The position numbers and the translations under genes were made by a program. 64,000 bases of DNA from Actinocorallia herbida (GTDB lineage Bacteria; Actinomycetota; Actinomycetes; Streptosporangiales; Streptosporangiaceae): NCBI RefSeq assembly GCF_003751225.1, contig NZ_RJKE01000001.1:8680001-8744000 (forward strand). Direction: 5' to 3'. A model generated the notes under the pieces. It saw nothing but the letters and a program-made list of their open reading frames with translations. It was not told the origin of the DNA and made no database searches. This document shows positions 53,765 to 63,030 of the stretch, piece after piece. Every line of letters starts with the position of its first letter. The first letter of the stretch is position 1.

Positions 53765-54921
53765 ACCGGGAGCAGTCCGTGCTCCGGGAAGACCGCCTTG
53801 CGCGTCGCCAGAATCGCCTGGTCGATCGGATTGGCCGGGTCGAAGCCCTCGCCCCACGTCTGCACCTCCACCTGGAATCCATCGGTCATCGCCTTGGGGG
53901 CGATCTCCCCGGTGCGCTCCAGCGCATAGGCCCGCCAGTCCTCGGGACAGGCGGTCTGCGGCGCGAGAGGCCGCCCGGAAGCTTCGGCCAGCAGGTGCGT
54001 CCACGCCCGCGGCACCACCCTGACGAGCTCGTAGCCACCGCCCCCGGTGAGCACCCACCGGCCGCCCGCCGTCTCGTGGGCGAGCCGGTGCAGCTCCGCG
54101 TAGATGGCGCGCTGCCCGTCGATGCTCAGGGACAGATGGGCGAGCGGGTCCTGCACATGGGTGTCGCAGCCCTGCTGGGTCACCAGGACCTGGGGCCGGA
54201 ACGCCTCGAGGAGCTGGGGCACGACGCCCTGGAACGCGCGCATCCAGGCGCGGTCTCCCGTGCCCGGCGGCAGCGCGACGTTCACCGCGGTGCCCTCCGC
54301 GCCGGTCTCGTGCGGGAACCCCGTGCCGGGGAACAGCGTCCTGGGCGACTCGTGCAGGCTGATGGTGAGGACGCGGGGATCGTCGTAGAAGGCCTTCTGG
54401 ACGCCGTCGCCGTGGTGCACGTCGACGTCGACGTAGGCGACCCGGTGGGCGCCGTGCTCCAGCAGCCAGGCGATCGCCACGGCCGGGTCGTTGTAGACGC
54501 AGAAGCCCGCCGCGGCGTCCGGCATCGCGTGGTGGAGGCCGCCCGCGATGTTCGCCGCGTGCGGGACCTCCCCGTCCCACACCGCGCGCGCGGCGGCCAC
54601 CGAGGCCCCGACGACGAGCGCGGACGCCTCGTGCATGCCCTCGAAGATCGGATTGTCGGCGGTGCCGAGCCCGTAGCGGAAGTCCGGCTTGAGCGCGTGT
54701 CCCGCGGTCTTGACCGCCTCCATGTAGCCGCGATCATGGACCAGCGAGATGAGACCGTCACCGGCCGAGGTGAACCCGGCGACCTCGGTGTGGTCGAGGA
54801 CCCCGAGGGCGCGGGCGAGGCGCATCGTCAGGTCCACCCGGACCGGATTGAGCGGGTGGGTGGGGCCGAAGTCGTAGGACAACAGCTTCTCATCCCAGTA
54901 GACCCGCAGATCGCCGCTCAT
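53761..54921 (-). CDS. acuC: AcuC-type histone-deacetylase-family protein
   Basis: A 386-residue zinc amidohydrolase starting at ATG 54921 (MSGDLRVYWDEKLLSYDFG). Active-site motifs: GGLHHAMPDAAAGFCVYND with the paired histidines, VDVDVHHGDGVQKAFY with the zinc ligands Asp/His, and TGGGGYELVRVV. AcuC deacetylates acetyl-CoA synthetase and other acetylated proteins in the cytosol. Length and motifs are normal, so it should be active. It is transcribed away from the lipase-like gene, with a palindrome-rich low-GC gap between them. Confidence 0.93.
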   Translation of the reverse strand: MSGDLRVYWDEKLLSYDFGPTHPLNPVRVDLTMRLARALGVLDHTEVAGFTSAGDGLISLVHDRGYMEAVKTAGHALKPDFRYGLGTADNPIFEGMHEASALVVGASVAAARAVWDGEVPHAANIAGGLHHAMPDAAAGFCVYNDPAVAIAWLLEHGAHRVAYVDVDVHHGDGVQKAFYDDPRVLTISLHESPRTLFPGTGFPHETGAEGTAVNVALPPGTGDRAWMRAFQGVVPQLLEAFRPQVLVTQQGCDTHVQDPLAHLSLSIDGQRAIYAELHRLAHETAGGRWVLTGGGGYELVRVVPRAWTHLLAEASGRPLAPQTACPEDWRAYALERTGEIAPKAMTDGFQVEVQTWGEGFDPANPIDQAILATRKAVFPEHGLLPV

Positions 54922-54980
54922 CTGATCACTCCGCCGCATCGTGAACCGCACCGACGGTCCCACCGTAGCGCGCTATACGG

Positions 54981-55047
54981 AGAGTTACCTGGAGCGTACC
55001 AATTTGACGCTTTTCGTAGGGTAACTCTGTTGTCAGAATGGGTAACC
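54981..55047 (+). promoter_or_regulatory. Nested palindromes upstream of the lipase-like gene
   Basis: AGAGTTACC (54981-54989) and GGTAACTCT (55020-55028) form a perfect nine-base inverted repeat. Inside it AGCGT (54993-54997) and ACGCT (55007-55011) form a second. A third GGTAACC, itself palindromic, is at 55041-55047. GTTACC/GGTAAC therefore occurs three times in a low-GC stretch 30-100 bases before the gene: a likely repressor operator cluster. Confidence 0.55.
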
Positions 55048-55077
55048 TTTAACAAAGCGGAAACACCTGGGGTGCAC

Positions 55078-56097
55078 ATGGCCGAGGACCTCGTCTCATC
55101 GGTGCCTGCGCCGCTCTCCCGCGACCCGCAGTGGGAGTGGCGCCCGAGCGTTCAGAGCCGTGTGCTCGGCGGCGCCCTGCGCCTCACCATGCGCCCGCTG
55201 ATCCACCACGCCCCCAGCCGCCCCCTGCCGATCCGGGTCGCCCGCCGCGCCCTGGACCGGGCCGCGGGCCTCATGCCGACCGACCGGCGCGTCCGGGTCG
55301 AACGGGTGCGCGACCCGCACCTGCGGACCGGGCACGTCATGCGCGGCGAGTGGATCATCCCCGACTCCGCCGACGCCCCCGAATCCGGCGCGGTGCTCTA
55401 CCTGCACGGCGGCGGCTACATCCTCTGCTCCCCGCAGACCCACCGCCCCCTGACCACCCGGGTCGCGCTCGACACGGGGCTGCCCGTCCTCGTCCCCAAC
55501 TACCGGCTCGCCCCCGAGCACCCCTTCCCCGCCGCCCTCGACGACGCGCTCGCCGCCTACCGGTGGCTGCTGGAGCGCGGCCACGACAGGGTCGTGATCA
55601 TGGGCGACTCCGCAGGCGGCCACCTGGCCGCCAGCCTCGCCGGGGAGATCGCGCGGACCGGGCTGGCCGAACCCGCGGGCGTCGTCCTGTACTCGCCGTG
55701 GGTGGACCTCTCGTGCGAGCTGTCCGTGCCCGCCGACAAGGACGTCAAGGACGCCTTCATCAGCCCGTTCGCGGCCCGCCGCGTCGGCCGCCTCGTCGCC
55801 GGACGAGAGATCGACCCCCGGCTGCACCTGCTCACCGCCGACTGGGCCGCCCTCCCGCCCGTTCTCATCCAGGTCGGCGGCGCCGAGGTCCTCCGCCCCG
55901 AGGCCGAAGAGCTCGCCCGCCTCCTCACCGCCGCCGGCGGCCGCGTCGACCTCCAGATCTGGGCCGGCCAGATGCACGTCTTCCAGCTCCTCAACCGCTT
56001 CCTCCCCGACGCCGACGAGGCGATGCGCGAAACCGCCGCCTTCATCACCGACGCCCTCGCCGCCCCCGACCAGGGCGACCTCACCATCGTCGCCTGA
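55078..56097 (+). CDS. Alpha/beta hydrolase of the hormone-sensitive-lipase (HSL) family
   Basis: A 339-residue esterase starting at ATG 55078 (GTG at 55072 is also in frame). Oxyanion-hole motif HGGGY (110-114) and nucleophile GDSAGGH (Ser178) are intact. VPNYRLAPEHPFPAAL between them is typical of HSL esterases. The acid residue position reads GGAEVLRP (Glu where many have Asp) and the histidine is in GQMHVFQLL. There is no signal peptide. It would hydrolyse short- to medium-chain esters. Controlled probably by the palindromes upstream. The stop lies 10 bases from the convergent permease stop. Confidence 0.88.
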   Translation: MAEDLVSSVPAPLSRDPQWEWRPSVQSRVLGGALRLTMRPLIHHAPSRPLPIRVARRALDRAAGLMPTDRRVRVERVRDPHLRTGHVMRGEWIIPDSADAPESGAVLYLHGGGYILCSPQTHRPLTTRVALDTGLPVLVPNYRLAPEHPFPAALDDALAAYRWLLERGHDRVVIMGDSAGGHLAASLAGEIARTGLAEPAGVVLYSPWVDLSCELSVPADKDVKDAFISPFAARRVGRLVAGREIDPRLHLLTADWAALPPVLIQVGGAEVLRPEAEELARLLTAAGGRVDLQIWAGQMHVFQLLNRFLPDADEAMRETAAFITDALAAPDQGDLTIVA

Positions 56098-56107
56098 CCG
56101 TCCGAAG

Positions 56108-57289
56108 TCAGTCCGCGCGCAGGGCCACCACCGGGTCCAGGCGGCCGGCGCGGCGGGCGGGCATGACGCCGAAGAAGACGCCTACGCCGGCTGAGACGCC
56201 GAAGGCGAGGGCCGGGGACCACCAGGCGATGGCGGCGGGGACCGGGGACAGGGCGGCGATGGCCAGGGCGGTGCCGGCGCCCAGGAGGATGCCGGTGAGG
56301 CCGCCGACCGAGGTGAGGAGCACCGCCTCCACGAGGAACTGGCCCAGGACGTCGCGCTGGCGGGCGCCGAGCGCCTTGCGCAGGCCGATCTCGCGGGTGC
56401 GCTCGCGCACGCTCACCAGCATGATGTTGGAGACGCCGACCCCTCCGACCAGCAGGGAGATCGCGGCGATCGCCGCGAGGACCGCGGTGAGCGCGTCGAG
56501 GACGGTGCCGATCGTGCCGAGCAGCTGCGTCTGGGTCACCGCGGAGAACCGCTCGCCCGGGTGCGCGCCCTCCAGCGCGCCGACGATCCGCGGCTGGAGC
56601 CCCGGCACCGCCGCGGCGTCGGGCGCGCGCACGGCCACCAGATCGACCCGGGTGACGCCGAGGAGCCGGTGCGCGGTCGTCAGGGGGACCTGCACCTCGG
56701 CGTCACGGGACTGACCGAACGTCTGGCCGACCGGCGCGAACACCCCGACGACCCGGAACCGCGCGCCCGAGACCGTCACCTGCCTGCCGATCGGGTCGAC
56801 GTCGCCGAACAGCCGGGCCGCGGCGTCCGGGCCGAGGACGGCGACGCGCCGGGCCGTCTCCACGTCGATCTCCGACAGGTACCTGCCCTTGTCCAGCGGC
56901 CGGTCGAAGACGCGCAGGCCGTTCTCGTCGGCGCCGGTGAGCGTGGTGAACAGCTCCGCGCGGCCGTTGCGCACGCTCTCCCCGGACGTCAGCGCGGCCG
57001 TGACGGCGTCCTGACCCGCCACGTCGCGCAGCAGCGCCACGTCGTCGGCGGTCATCCGGCTGACGGTCGGGGCCGAGCCGAGCCCGAACTCGCCGGGCAC
57101 CACGAAGATGATGTTCGAACCGAGCCCCTCGATCTCGCCCTCCACCATGTCGCGCGCGCCGCCGCCGATCGCGACGAGCACGACCACCGCCCACACCCCG
57201 ATGACGACGCCGAGCATGGTGAGCAGGCTGCGCATCCGGTTGACCCGCAGCGCCTCGAAGGCGACCGCGAACAGCTCGCGCGTCCTCAC
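56108..57289 (-). CDS. MacB-like ABC transporter permease
   Basis: A 393-residue MacB/FtsX-type permease. An N-terminal helix (LTMLGVVIGVWAVVVLVAIGGGA) is followed by a large extracellular domain of about 220 residues. Three C-terminal helices follow, with GGVGVSNIMLVSVRERTREIGLRKALGA, the family signature. It works with the ATPase and adaptor encoded directly upstream and overlaps the ATPase stop by four bases. MacAB-type pumps export peptides, toxins or siderophores by mechanotransmission; in a Gram-positive there is no outer membrane, so the adaptor acts in the cell-wall space. Confidence 0.92.
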   Translation of the reverse strand: MRTRELFAVAFEALRVNRMRSLLTMLGVVIGVWAVVVLVAIGGGARDMVEGEIEGLGSNIIFVVPGEFGLGSAPTVSRMTADDVALLRDVAGQDAVTAALTSGESVRNGRAELFTTLTGADENGLRVFDRPLDKGRYLSEIDVETARRVAVLGPDAAARLFGDVDPIGRQVTVSGARFRVVGVFAPVGQTFGQSRDAEVQVPLTTAHRLLGVTRVDLVAVRAPDAAAVPGLQPRIVGALEGAHPGERFSAVTQTQLLGTIGTVLDALTAVLAAIAAISLLVGGVGVSNIMLVSVRERTREIGLRKALGARQRDVLGQFLVEAVLLTSVGGLTGILLGAGTALAIAALSPVPAAIAWWSPALAFGVSAGVGVFFGVMPARRAGRLDPVVALRAD

Positions 57290-57987
57290 GCGTCCCCCGC
57301 GCGCACGTCGGCCTCGATCAGCCCGTCGCGCACGTGGACCCGGCGCGGGGCGCGTTCGGCGACGTCGGGCTCGTGCGTCACCAGCACGACCGCCGCGCCG
57401 GTCTCGGCGTTCAGCCGCTCCAGCAGGTCCATCACCTCGTGGCCGGTGCGGGTGTCGAGGTTGCCGGTCGGCTCGTCGGCGAGGACGAGGCGCGGCCCGC
57501 CGACGAGCGCCCGAGCGATCGCGACCCGCTGCTGCTCGCCGCCGGACAGCTGGTTCGGCCGGTGCCCGAGCCGGTGGCCGAGCCCGACCGTCTCCAGCGC
57601 GGCGGCGGCCCGCTCCCGCCGCTCGGCCTTGGGCACGCCGCGGTAGGCGAGCGGCAGTCCTACGTTGTCGAGAGCGCTGGTGCGGGCCAGCAGGTGGAAC
57701 GACTGGAAGACGAAGCCGATGTGCGCGTTGCGCAGCTCGGCGAGCTCGTCGGGGCTCAGCCCGGCCACGTCCCGCCCGGCGACGCGCAGGGTGCCGGAGC
57801 TGGGCCGGTCCAGCGCGCCGAGCAAATGCATAAGGGTGGATTTGCCCGATCCGGAGGGACCGAGGATGGCCGCGTACTCGCCTTGGTCGATCCGCAGGCT
57901 CACCCCCTTGAGCGCCTGCACGCTGACGCCGTCCAGCTCGTAGGTGCGGGTGACGTCCACGGCCTCCAAGGCGGGCGGTTCGCTCAC
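57286..57987 (-). CDS. MacB-like ABC transporter ATP-binding protein
   Basis: A 233-residue ATPase of the LolD/MacB group: Walker A LGPSGSGKSTLMHLLGALD, signature NQLSGGEQQRVAIARAL, Walker B RLVLADEPTGNLDT and a final switch histidine in VLVTHEPDV. It powers the permease encoded next. Start and stop overlap both neighbours by four bases. Confidence 0.95.
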   Translation of the reverse strand: MSEPPALEAVDVTRTYELDGVSVQALKGVSLRIDQGEYAAILGPSGSGKSTLMHLLGALDRPSSGTLRVAGRDVAGLSPDELAELRNAHIGFVFQSFHLLARTSALDNVGLPLAYRGVPKAERRERAAAALETVGLGHRLGHRPNQLSGGEQQRVAIARALVGGPRLVLADEPTGNLDTRTGHEVMDLLERLNAETGAAVVLVTHEPDVAERAPRRVHVRDGLIEADVRAGDA

Positions 57988-59318
57988 TTCAGATCCTGTC
58001 CCGCCTCAACGGAGTCGGCCCCTGAGACGACGACCCGGTCGCCCTCCTTGAGCCCGGAGACGACCTCGGCCGTCCCGTCGCCCTCCGCGCCGAGCGTCAC
58101 GATCCGCCGTACGGCCTTCCCCCCGTCGTCCACCCAGACGACGCTGTCCCTGCCGCTGCTCACGACGGCGGCCACGGGGACGACAAGGACGTCGGCCACC
58201 TCCCGGACGGTGATGCGGACGACCGCGCTCATCCCCGGCTTCGGCTCGGGCGCCTCGGCCCCGTCCGGGAGCCTCCCTTCGGCCAGGTCCAACTGCACCT
58301 GGTAGGTGACGCCGCCTCCGGAGCCCGCCTTCGGGGTCACGCCTACGCTGTACACCTTCGCGGCGTAGACGGCCTCGGGAAGGGCGTCGAAGTCGGCGGC
58401 CGCCGTACTCCCGCGCTCCACCTTGAGGATGTCGGACTCGTCGATGTCGGCCGAGATGCGCAGCTCCGACACATCGGTGACGGTGATCACCGCGGCCCCG
58501 GACGTCACGGGGGCGCCGACCGCGACGGCCGAGCCGTCGGTGGCCGCGCCCGGCACCGCGAGGTCCCCGGTGAGCCCGGCGATCTCGGCGGGGAGCAACC
58601 CGGAGAGCGCGTCGTTGCCGCCGCCGGACGGGCCGCCGAGGCTCACCACCCCGGCGAACGGCGCGCGCAGCACGAGCCCGTCCACGGTCCTGCGGGCCGC
58701 CTTCACCGCGGCCTGGGTCTGCACCCGGCTCGCCGCGCCGATCGACGACAGCGCGGCCGTCACCCCGCCGATGCCCGCGTTCAGCCGGTCCACCGCGGCC
58801 TCCGCGGCGCCCGCCGCGGAGGCGTAGTCGCCCTCGGCCTGGGTGATCTCGGCGAGGGCCTTGGCGCGCTCCTTCGGGTCCTCGATCGCCATCGCGGCCT
58901 GCCTTGCCTTCTTGAACCCGCGCTCGGCGATCGCGTCGATCTCGTCCTTGAAGTCGGCGATCGCGAGCCCGGTCGGCGGCGCGACCCCGTCCGCGGCCTT
59001 CCGGTCGGCCTCCTCGGCCTGGTCGAGCTGCTCCCGGGCGGTCGGCGAGGAGATCCGGGCGAGGACCTGCCCTTCCTTGACCCGGTCGCCGTCCCGGACG
59101 CGCAAGCGCGCGACGGTCCCCTCCGCGGGACTGCGAAGAGTCGCGTTCGCCTTCGCCGTCAGGGTCGCGGGCGCCTCGACGGTCTCGGCGACCGCACCGC
59201 GCTCGACCGTGCCGAGCCTGATCCGGGCACCGTCGTCCCCGTCGCCCGAGCAGCCGCTCAGGGACACGAGCACGCAGGTGAAAGCAAGCGCCGGGGGGAT
59301 GAAACGCCGCATCATCAC
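57984..59318 (-). CDS. MacA/HlyD-like adaptor lipoprotein of the ABC exporter
   Basis: A 444-residue adaptor with a lipoprotein signal (lipobox LSGC near Cys23). It has split lipoyl halves (ATLRSPAEGTVARLRVRDGD and LRAPFAGVVSLGGPSGG), a coiled-coil hairpin between them (about 90-190, Ala/Glu/Lys-rich), then beta-barrel and membrane-proximal domains (VTDVSELRISADIDESDILK, PGMSAVVRITVREVADVLVVPVAAVV). Three Met codons or near-starts are adjacent (59318 GTG, 59315 and 59312 ATG). First gene of the three-gene exporter. Confidence 0.9.
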   Translation of the reverse strand: MMMRRFIPPALAFTCVLVSLSGCSGDGDDGARIRLGTVERGAVAETVEAPATLTAKANATLRSPAEGTVARLRVRDGDRVKEGQVLARISSPTAREQLDQAEEADRKAADGVAPPTGLAIADFKDEIDAIAERGFKKARQAAMAIEDPKERAKALAEITQAEGDYASAAGAAEAAVDRLNAGIGGVTAALSSIGAASRVQTQAAVKAARRTVDGLVLRAPFAGVVSLGGPSGGGNDALSGLLPAEIAGLTGDLAVPGAATDGSAVAVGAPVTSGAAVITVTDVSELRISADIDESDILKVERGSTAAADFDALPEAVYAAKVYSVGVTPKAGSGGGVTYQVQLDLAEGRLPDGAEAPEPKPGMSAVVRITVREVADVLVVPVAAVVSSGRDSVVWVDDGGKAVRRIVTLGAEGDGTAEVVSGLKEGDRVVVSGADSVEAGQDLK

Positions 59319-59402
59319 CAGCGCATGCTAGGGCCGCAGGCCCGGCACGGCCGTTGGGTCCCCCACAAAGGGGTCCCCCTACGCGAAATCGGCGGGTACG
59401 GC

Positions 59403-60197
59403 TCAGCCGCCGGCGAGTTCACGGCCCCGGTTGCGGGCCGCCTCGATCGCCTCGAGGACCGCCGCGCGCACGCCGTGCCGCTCCAGCTCGCGGATCGCCG
59501 CGATCGTCGTGCCGCCCGGCGAGGTGACGGCCTCGCGCAGCAGCACCGGATGCTCGCCGGAGTCGCGCAGCATGACCGCCGCGCCGACCGCCGACTGGAT
59601 CACCATGTCCAGCGCCGCCGCCCGCGGCATCCCCAGCAGGATGCCCGCGTCGACCATCGCCTCGACCAGGTAGTAGAAGTAGGCGGGCCCGGAGCCCGAC
59701 AGGGCCGTCGCGGCGTCCTGGAGCGACTCGGGGATGCGGGTGACCTTGCCGACGGGCTCCAGCAGCTCCTCGGCGAGGCGCAGGTGCTCCTCGGTCGCGT
59801 GCGACCCGGCCGAGATGACGCTCATCGCCTCGTCCACCAGCACCGGCGTGTTCGACATGACGCGCACGACCGGCGCGTCGGAGCCGATCCGCTCCTCGAT
59901 GAAGCCCGAGGTGATGCCCGCGGCCATCGAGACCACGAGGGTCGAGGAGGCGATGTGCCCGCCGACCTCCGCCAGCAGCGCGCCCATGTCCTGCGGCTTG
60001 ACCGCCAGAACCAGCACCGACGCCTTCGCCGCGGCCTCGGCGTTCGCCACCGCGACGACGCCGTACCGCTCGTGCAGCAGCCTGGCGCGCTCGGGCCGCC
60101 GGGCCGTCACCAGCACCTCCGCCGAGCCCCGCCCCGCCCGGAGCAGTCCGGAGAGCAGGGCCTCGCCCATCTTGCCGGTACCGAGTATCGCGATCAT
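59403..60197 (-). CDS. proC: Pyrroline-5-carboxylate reductase
   Basis: A 264-residue enzyme making proline from pyrroline-5-carboxylate with NAD(P)H. IAILGTGKMGEALLSGL is the Rossmann motif; VLAVKPQDMGALLAEVG, AALSGSGPAYFYYLVEAM and SPGGTTIAAIRELERHG are ProC signatures. ATG 60197 is preceded in frame by a GTG. The next gene upstream on the same strand is proline dehydrogenase, so opposite steps of proline metabolism adjoin. Confidence 0.95.
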   Translation of the reverse strand: MIAILGTGKMGEALLSGLLRAGRGSAEVLVTARRPERARLLHERYGVVAVANAEAAAKASVLVLAVKPQDMGALLAEVGGHIASSTLVVSMAAGITSGFIEERIGSDAPVVRVMSNTPVLVDEAMSVISAGSHATEEHLRLAEELLEPVGKVTRIPESLQDAATALSGSGPAYFYYLVEAMVDAGILLGMPRAAALDMVIQSAVGAAVMLRDSGEHPVLLREAVTSPGGTTIAAIRELERHGVRAAVLEAIEAARNRGRELAGG

Positions 60198-60273
60198 CAC
60201 ACACCTGACCTGGTCATGCGCTGGGGAGTAAGCCGGACGCTCCAGCCTAGTGCGACCCGGGGGTGCCTCCCGT

Positions 60274-61176
60274 TCAGGAGGGCGCCCCGCGCAGCAGATG
60301 GCGCAGGTCGGCGGGGTGCTCGGCCATCCGGCGCATCACGTAGGGGTACCAGTTGCTTCCGTAAGGCACGTAGACGCGCATCCGGGCGCCCTCCTCGGTG
60401 AGGCGCTTCTGCTCGTCCTGGCGGACGCCGTAGAACATCTGGTACTCGAAGGAGTCGTACGGCCTGTCGTGGATGACGCGCAGGGCGTCGACGATCTCCA
60501 GCAGGCGCGGGTCGTGGGTGGCGACCATCGGGTAGCCCTCCCCCGCCATCAGGACGCGCAGGCACCTGACGAACGACTTGTCGATCTCGTCCCGGTCGGC
60601 GAAGGCGACGTCGGCGGGTGCGGGGAAAGAGCCCTTGCAGAGACGGACCCGCGATTCCGCGTGGGAGTACTCCGCGCAGTACTCCTCCGACCTGCGCAGC
60701 GCCGACTGGATCGCGACGCCCGTCAGCGGGTAGCCGAACCGGAGTCCCTCCACGACGCGCAGGACCGCCTCGACGCCGGTGTGCTCCTCCATGTCGACGG
60801 TGACCGTCGTGCCCGCCGCGGCCGCCGCCTCGCAGATCCGCTCCGCGCACGTGTAGGCGAGCCCCTCGTCGAAGCCGACGCCCAGGGCCGTCAGCCGCAA
60901 GGACACATCGGCGCCTTCGGGCAGTTCCTCGAGCAGCCGCTCGTAGGCCAGGACCGTCGCCTCGGCCTCGGCCCGGTCGGTGACGTCGGCGCCGAGCCGG
61001 TCGATGCTCACCAGCAGCCCCTCGCTCCGCAGGATCCGGGTCGCGAGCAGCACCTCCCCGACCGTCTCCCCCGCGACGTACCGCCCCGCCGCGGCGCGCG
61101 CCGACGGCATCCGTTCGACGGCCTTGCGCAGGAGCCCGCCCCGTCGCGAGGCGGCCTGCAGTGTCCGGCGCAGCAT
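60274..61176 (-). CDS. Proline dehydrogenase
   Basis: A 300-residue single-domain FAD enzyme oxidising proline to pyrroline-5-carboxylate. ATG 61176 follows GGGAGGGGG. Barrel motifs: LRLTALGVGFDEGLAY, VTVDMEEHTGVEAVLRV, GVAIQSALRRSEEYCAEY, VRLCKGSF, VATHDPRLLEIV and YEFQMFYG-type FEYQMFYGVRQDEQ; it ends VYVPYGSNWYPYVMRRMAE. It is the monofunctional type, without the aldehyde dehydrogenase domain of PutA. Located 76 bases upstream of proC. Confidence 0.93.
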   Translation of the reverse strand: MLRRTLQAASRRGGLLRKAVERMPSARAAAGRYVAGETVGEVLLATRILRSEGLLVSIDRLGADVTDRAEAEATVLAYERLLEELPEGADVSLRLTALGVGFDEGLAYTCAERICEAAAAAGTTVTVDMEEHTGVEAVLRVVEGLRFGYPLTGVAIQSALRRSEEYCAEYSHAESRVRLCKGSFPAPADVAFADRDEIDKSFVRCLRVLMAGEGYPMVATHDPRLLEIVDALRVIHDRPYDSFEYQMFYGVRQDEQKRLTEEGARMRVYVPYGSNWYPYVMRRMAEHPADLRHLLRGAPS

Positions 61177-61288
61177 CGGGTCCCCCTCCCCATGACGCAC
61201 TCCCCGCAGACCAGCCTAAGCCGAGGTCACGGCGTCCGTCCGGGCGGCGTGGCGCAAGATCAGGAGGCCCGCACCGCGGATCCCGTCG

Positions 61289-62161
61289 TCACCGGCCCGG
61301 CTGGCGGGAGATCTCCCCGGAGGCCGAGACCTCCCAGGTGCGGCTCGCCGCCAGATGCAGCCGCGCGAACGCCAGGGCCTCGGCGAGGTCCTCCACCCGC
61401 TCCGACCGAGAGGTCACCTTGCGGGTGTTGACCTCCAGCACCACATGACCCTGGAAGCCCTGGAGGGCGAGCCGCTCCAGCATCTCCCCGCAGGGCTGGG
61501 TGCCCCGGCCCGGGACCAGGTGCTCGTCCTTGTTGGGGATGCCCACGCCGTCGGCGAGGTGCAGATGACGCAGCCGCTCGCCGAACTTGTCGGCCATCGC
61601 CATCGGATCGCTGCCCGAGACCGCGGTGTGCGACATGTCCAGGGTGAGGAACGGGTAGTCGTAGCCGCTCGGATCCCAGTGCGGGGAGTACATGCCGAGC
61701 TCGGTGCCGCGGGCCTTGGCGGGGAACATGTTCTCGACCGCGAAGATCACATCGGTCTCGTCCTGCATCCGGGCGAGTCCCACCTCGAACTCCCGGGCGT
61801 ACTCGCGCTGCCAGCGGAACGGCGGATGCACCACGACGACCTCGGCCCCGAGCTGCTCGGCGATGTCCTTCGAGCGCATCAGCTTCACCCAGGGGTCCCG
61901 GCCCCACACCATCTGGGTGAACAGCAGGCAGGGCGCGTGGATCGACTTGATCGGCATCTGGTGGTACTCCGACAGCCGCCGGAGCACGTTCAGGTCCTGT
62001 GAGGCCGCGTCCAGGGTCACCATGACCTCTACGCCGTCATAACCCAGCCAGGAGGCCGTCTCGAACGCGCTCGGCACCTTCTCCGGGTACACCGAGGCCG
62101 TCGAAAGAGTGATCGGGGCGTCCGGCACCCTGATCAACTTGGCTATGTCGTTACGGGACAA
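61289..62161 (-). CDS. Sugar phosphate isomerase/epimerase-like TIM-barrel protein
   Basis: A 290-residue AP-endonuclease-2-type TIM barrel (xylose-isomerase-like). Metal-binding motifs: [56 protein letters not shown] and [14 protein letters not shown] start at 62161 is supported by GGGAGG seven bases upstream. The substrate is unknown; M. tuberculosis has a similar gene (Rv0498) near proC, so the locus is conserved. Confidence 0.85.
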   Translation of the reverse strand: MSRNDIAKLIRVPDAPITLSTASVYPEKVPSAFETASWLGYDGVEVMVTLDAASQDLNVLRRLSEYHQMPIKSIHAPCLLFTQMVWGRDPWVKLMRSKDIAEQLGAEVVVVHPPFRWQREYAREFEVGLARMQDETDVIFAVENMFPAKARGTELGMYSPHWDPSGYDYPFLTLDMSHTAVSGSDPMAMADKFGERLRHLHLADGVGIPNKDEHLVPGRGTQPCGEMLERLALQGFQGHVVLEVNTRKVTSRSERVEDLAEALAFARLHLAASRTWEVSASGEISRQPGR

Positions 62162-62279
62162 GGCTGCGCCTCCCTGGCCGTTCCTAGCAGTGAAAGCCTA
62201 TGCGCTTTCTCGGGCGGACGTGCGCAGCGGTGGCGCGAAGCACAAGGTCCCGGCCGCCGCGGTTACCCTCGGTGGCGTG

Positions 62280-62975
62280 ATGGAGATCGCCGCGGGCGCC
62301 GTCCCGAGCCCGAACATCTGGAACACGCCGCAGATCTACGAGATCGAGAACCGGGCCGTCGACCCCGACGGGCTGCTGGCCGAGGCGATGTGGCGGATCC
62401 GCCCCTGGGACGGGGCGACGGTCCTGGACCTGGGCTGCGGAACGGGCTTCCACCTGCCCTTCTTCGCCGAACGGGCGGGCCGGGTCGTCGGTGTCGAACC
62501 GCATTCCGGCCTGGTCTCCGGGGCGCGGCGGCGCGTCGAGGGGCTCGGCAACGTGACCGTGCGGCAGGGCTCGGCCCAGGCGATCCCGCTGCCCGACGCG
62601 TCGGTGGACGTCGTGCACGCTCGGTGGGCCTACTTCTTCGGGCCCGGCTGCGAACCCGGCCTCCGCGAGCTGAACCGGGTCGTGCGCCGCGGCGGCACCG
62701 CCATGGTGATCGACAACGACGCCACCCGCTCGACCTTCGGCGGCTGGTTCCGGCAGTGGCTCCCGGCCTACGACCCCGAGGCCGTCGAACGGTTCTGGGC
62801 GCGCCAGGGGTTCACCCGGGAGCCCGTGCTCATCCGCTGGTCGTTCGGCTCGCGCGCCGATCTCGCGGCGGTCTTGGGCATCGAGTTCCCTGCGGAGCTC
62901 GCCGCGCGTTTCCTGGAGGAGGCGCCCGGCCTCGAGGTGGACTACGCGGTCAACGTCTGGCACCGGGGGTACTGA
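62280..62975 (+). CDS. Class I SAM-dependent methyltransferase
   Basis: A 231-residue methyltransferase starting at ATG 62280 (a GTG precedes it in frame). SAM-binding motif VLDLGCGTGFHLPFFAERAG, motif II VVGVEPHSG, motif III IPLPDASVDVVHARWAYFFG, then ELNRVVRRGGTAMVID. The N-terminal NIWNTPQIYEIENRAVDPDG recurs in related actinomycete proteins. The substrate is unknown. It is divergent from the isomerase gene by 118 bases. Confidence 0.85.
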   Translation: MEIAAGAVPSPNIWNTPQIYEIENRAVDPDGLLAEAMWRIRPWDGATVLDLGCGTGFHLPFFAERAGRVVGVEPHSGLVSGARRRVEGLGNVTVRQGSAQAIPLPDASVDVVHARWAYFFGPGCEPGLRELNRVVRRGGTAMVIDNDATRSTFGGWFRQWLPAYDPEAVERFWARQGFTREPVLIRWSFGSRADLAAVLGIEFPAELAARFLEEAPGLEVDYAVNVWHRGY

Positions 62976-63030
62976 GCGCTTCCCATTGCTGGACAAGATG
63001 TATAACAATGCGGGAAGAGGAGGTCGATCC

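Noticed and set aside
53779-55077. Upstream extension of the lipase-like gene across acuC
   Set aside because: The extension is antisense to acuC and low complexity; ATG 55078 begins the coherent HSL-type protein.
59356-59380. Repeated GGGTCCCCC near the exporter start as an operator
   Set aside because: It is a short direct repeat in a C-rich stretch without symmetry or conservation evidence, and could be chance in this base composition.
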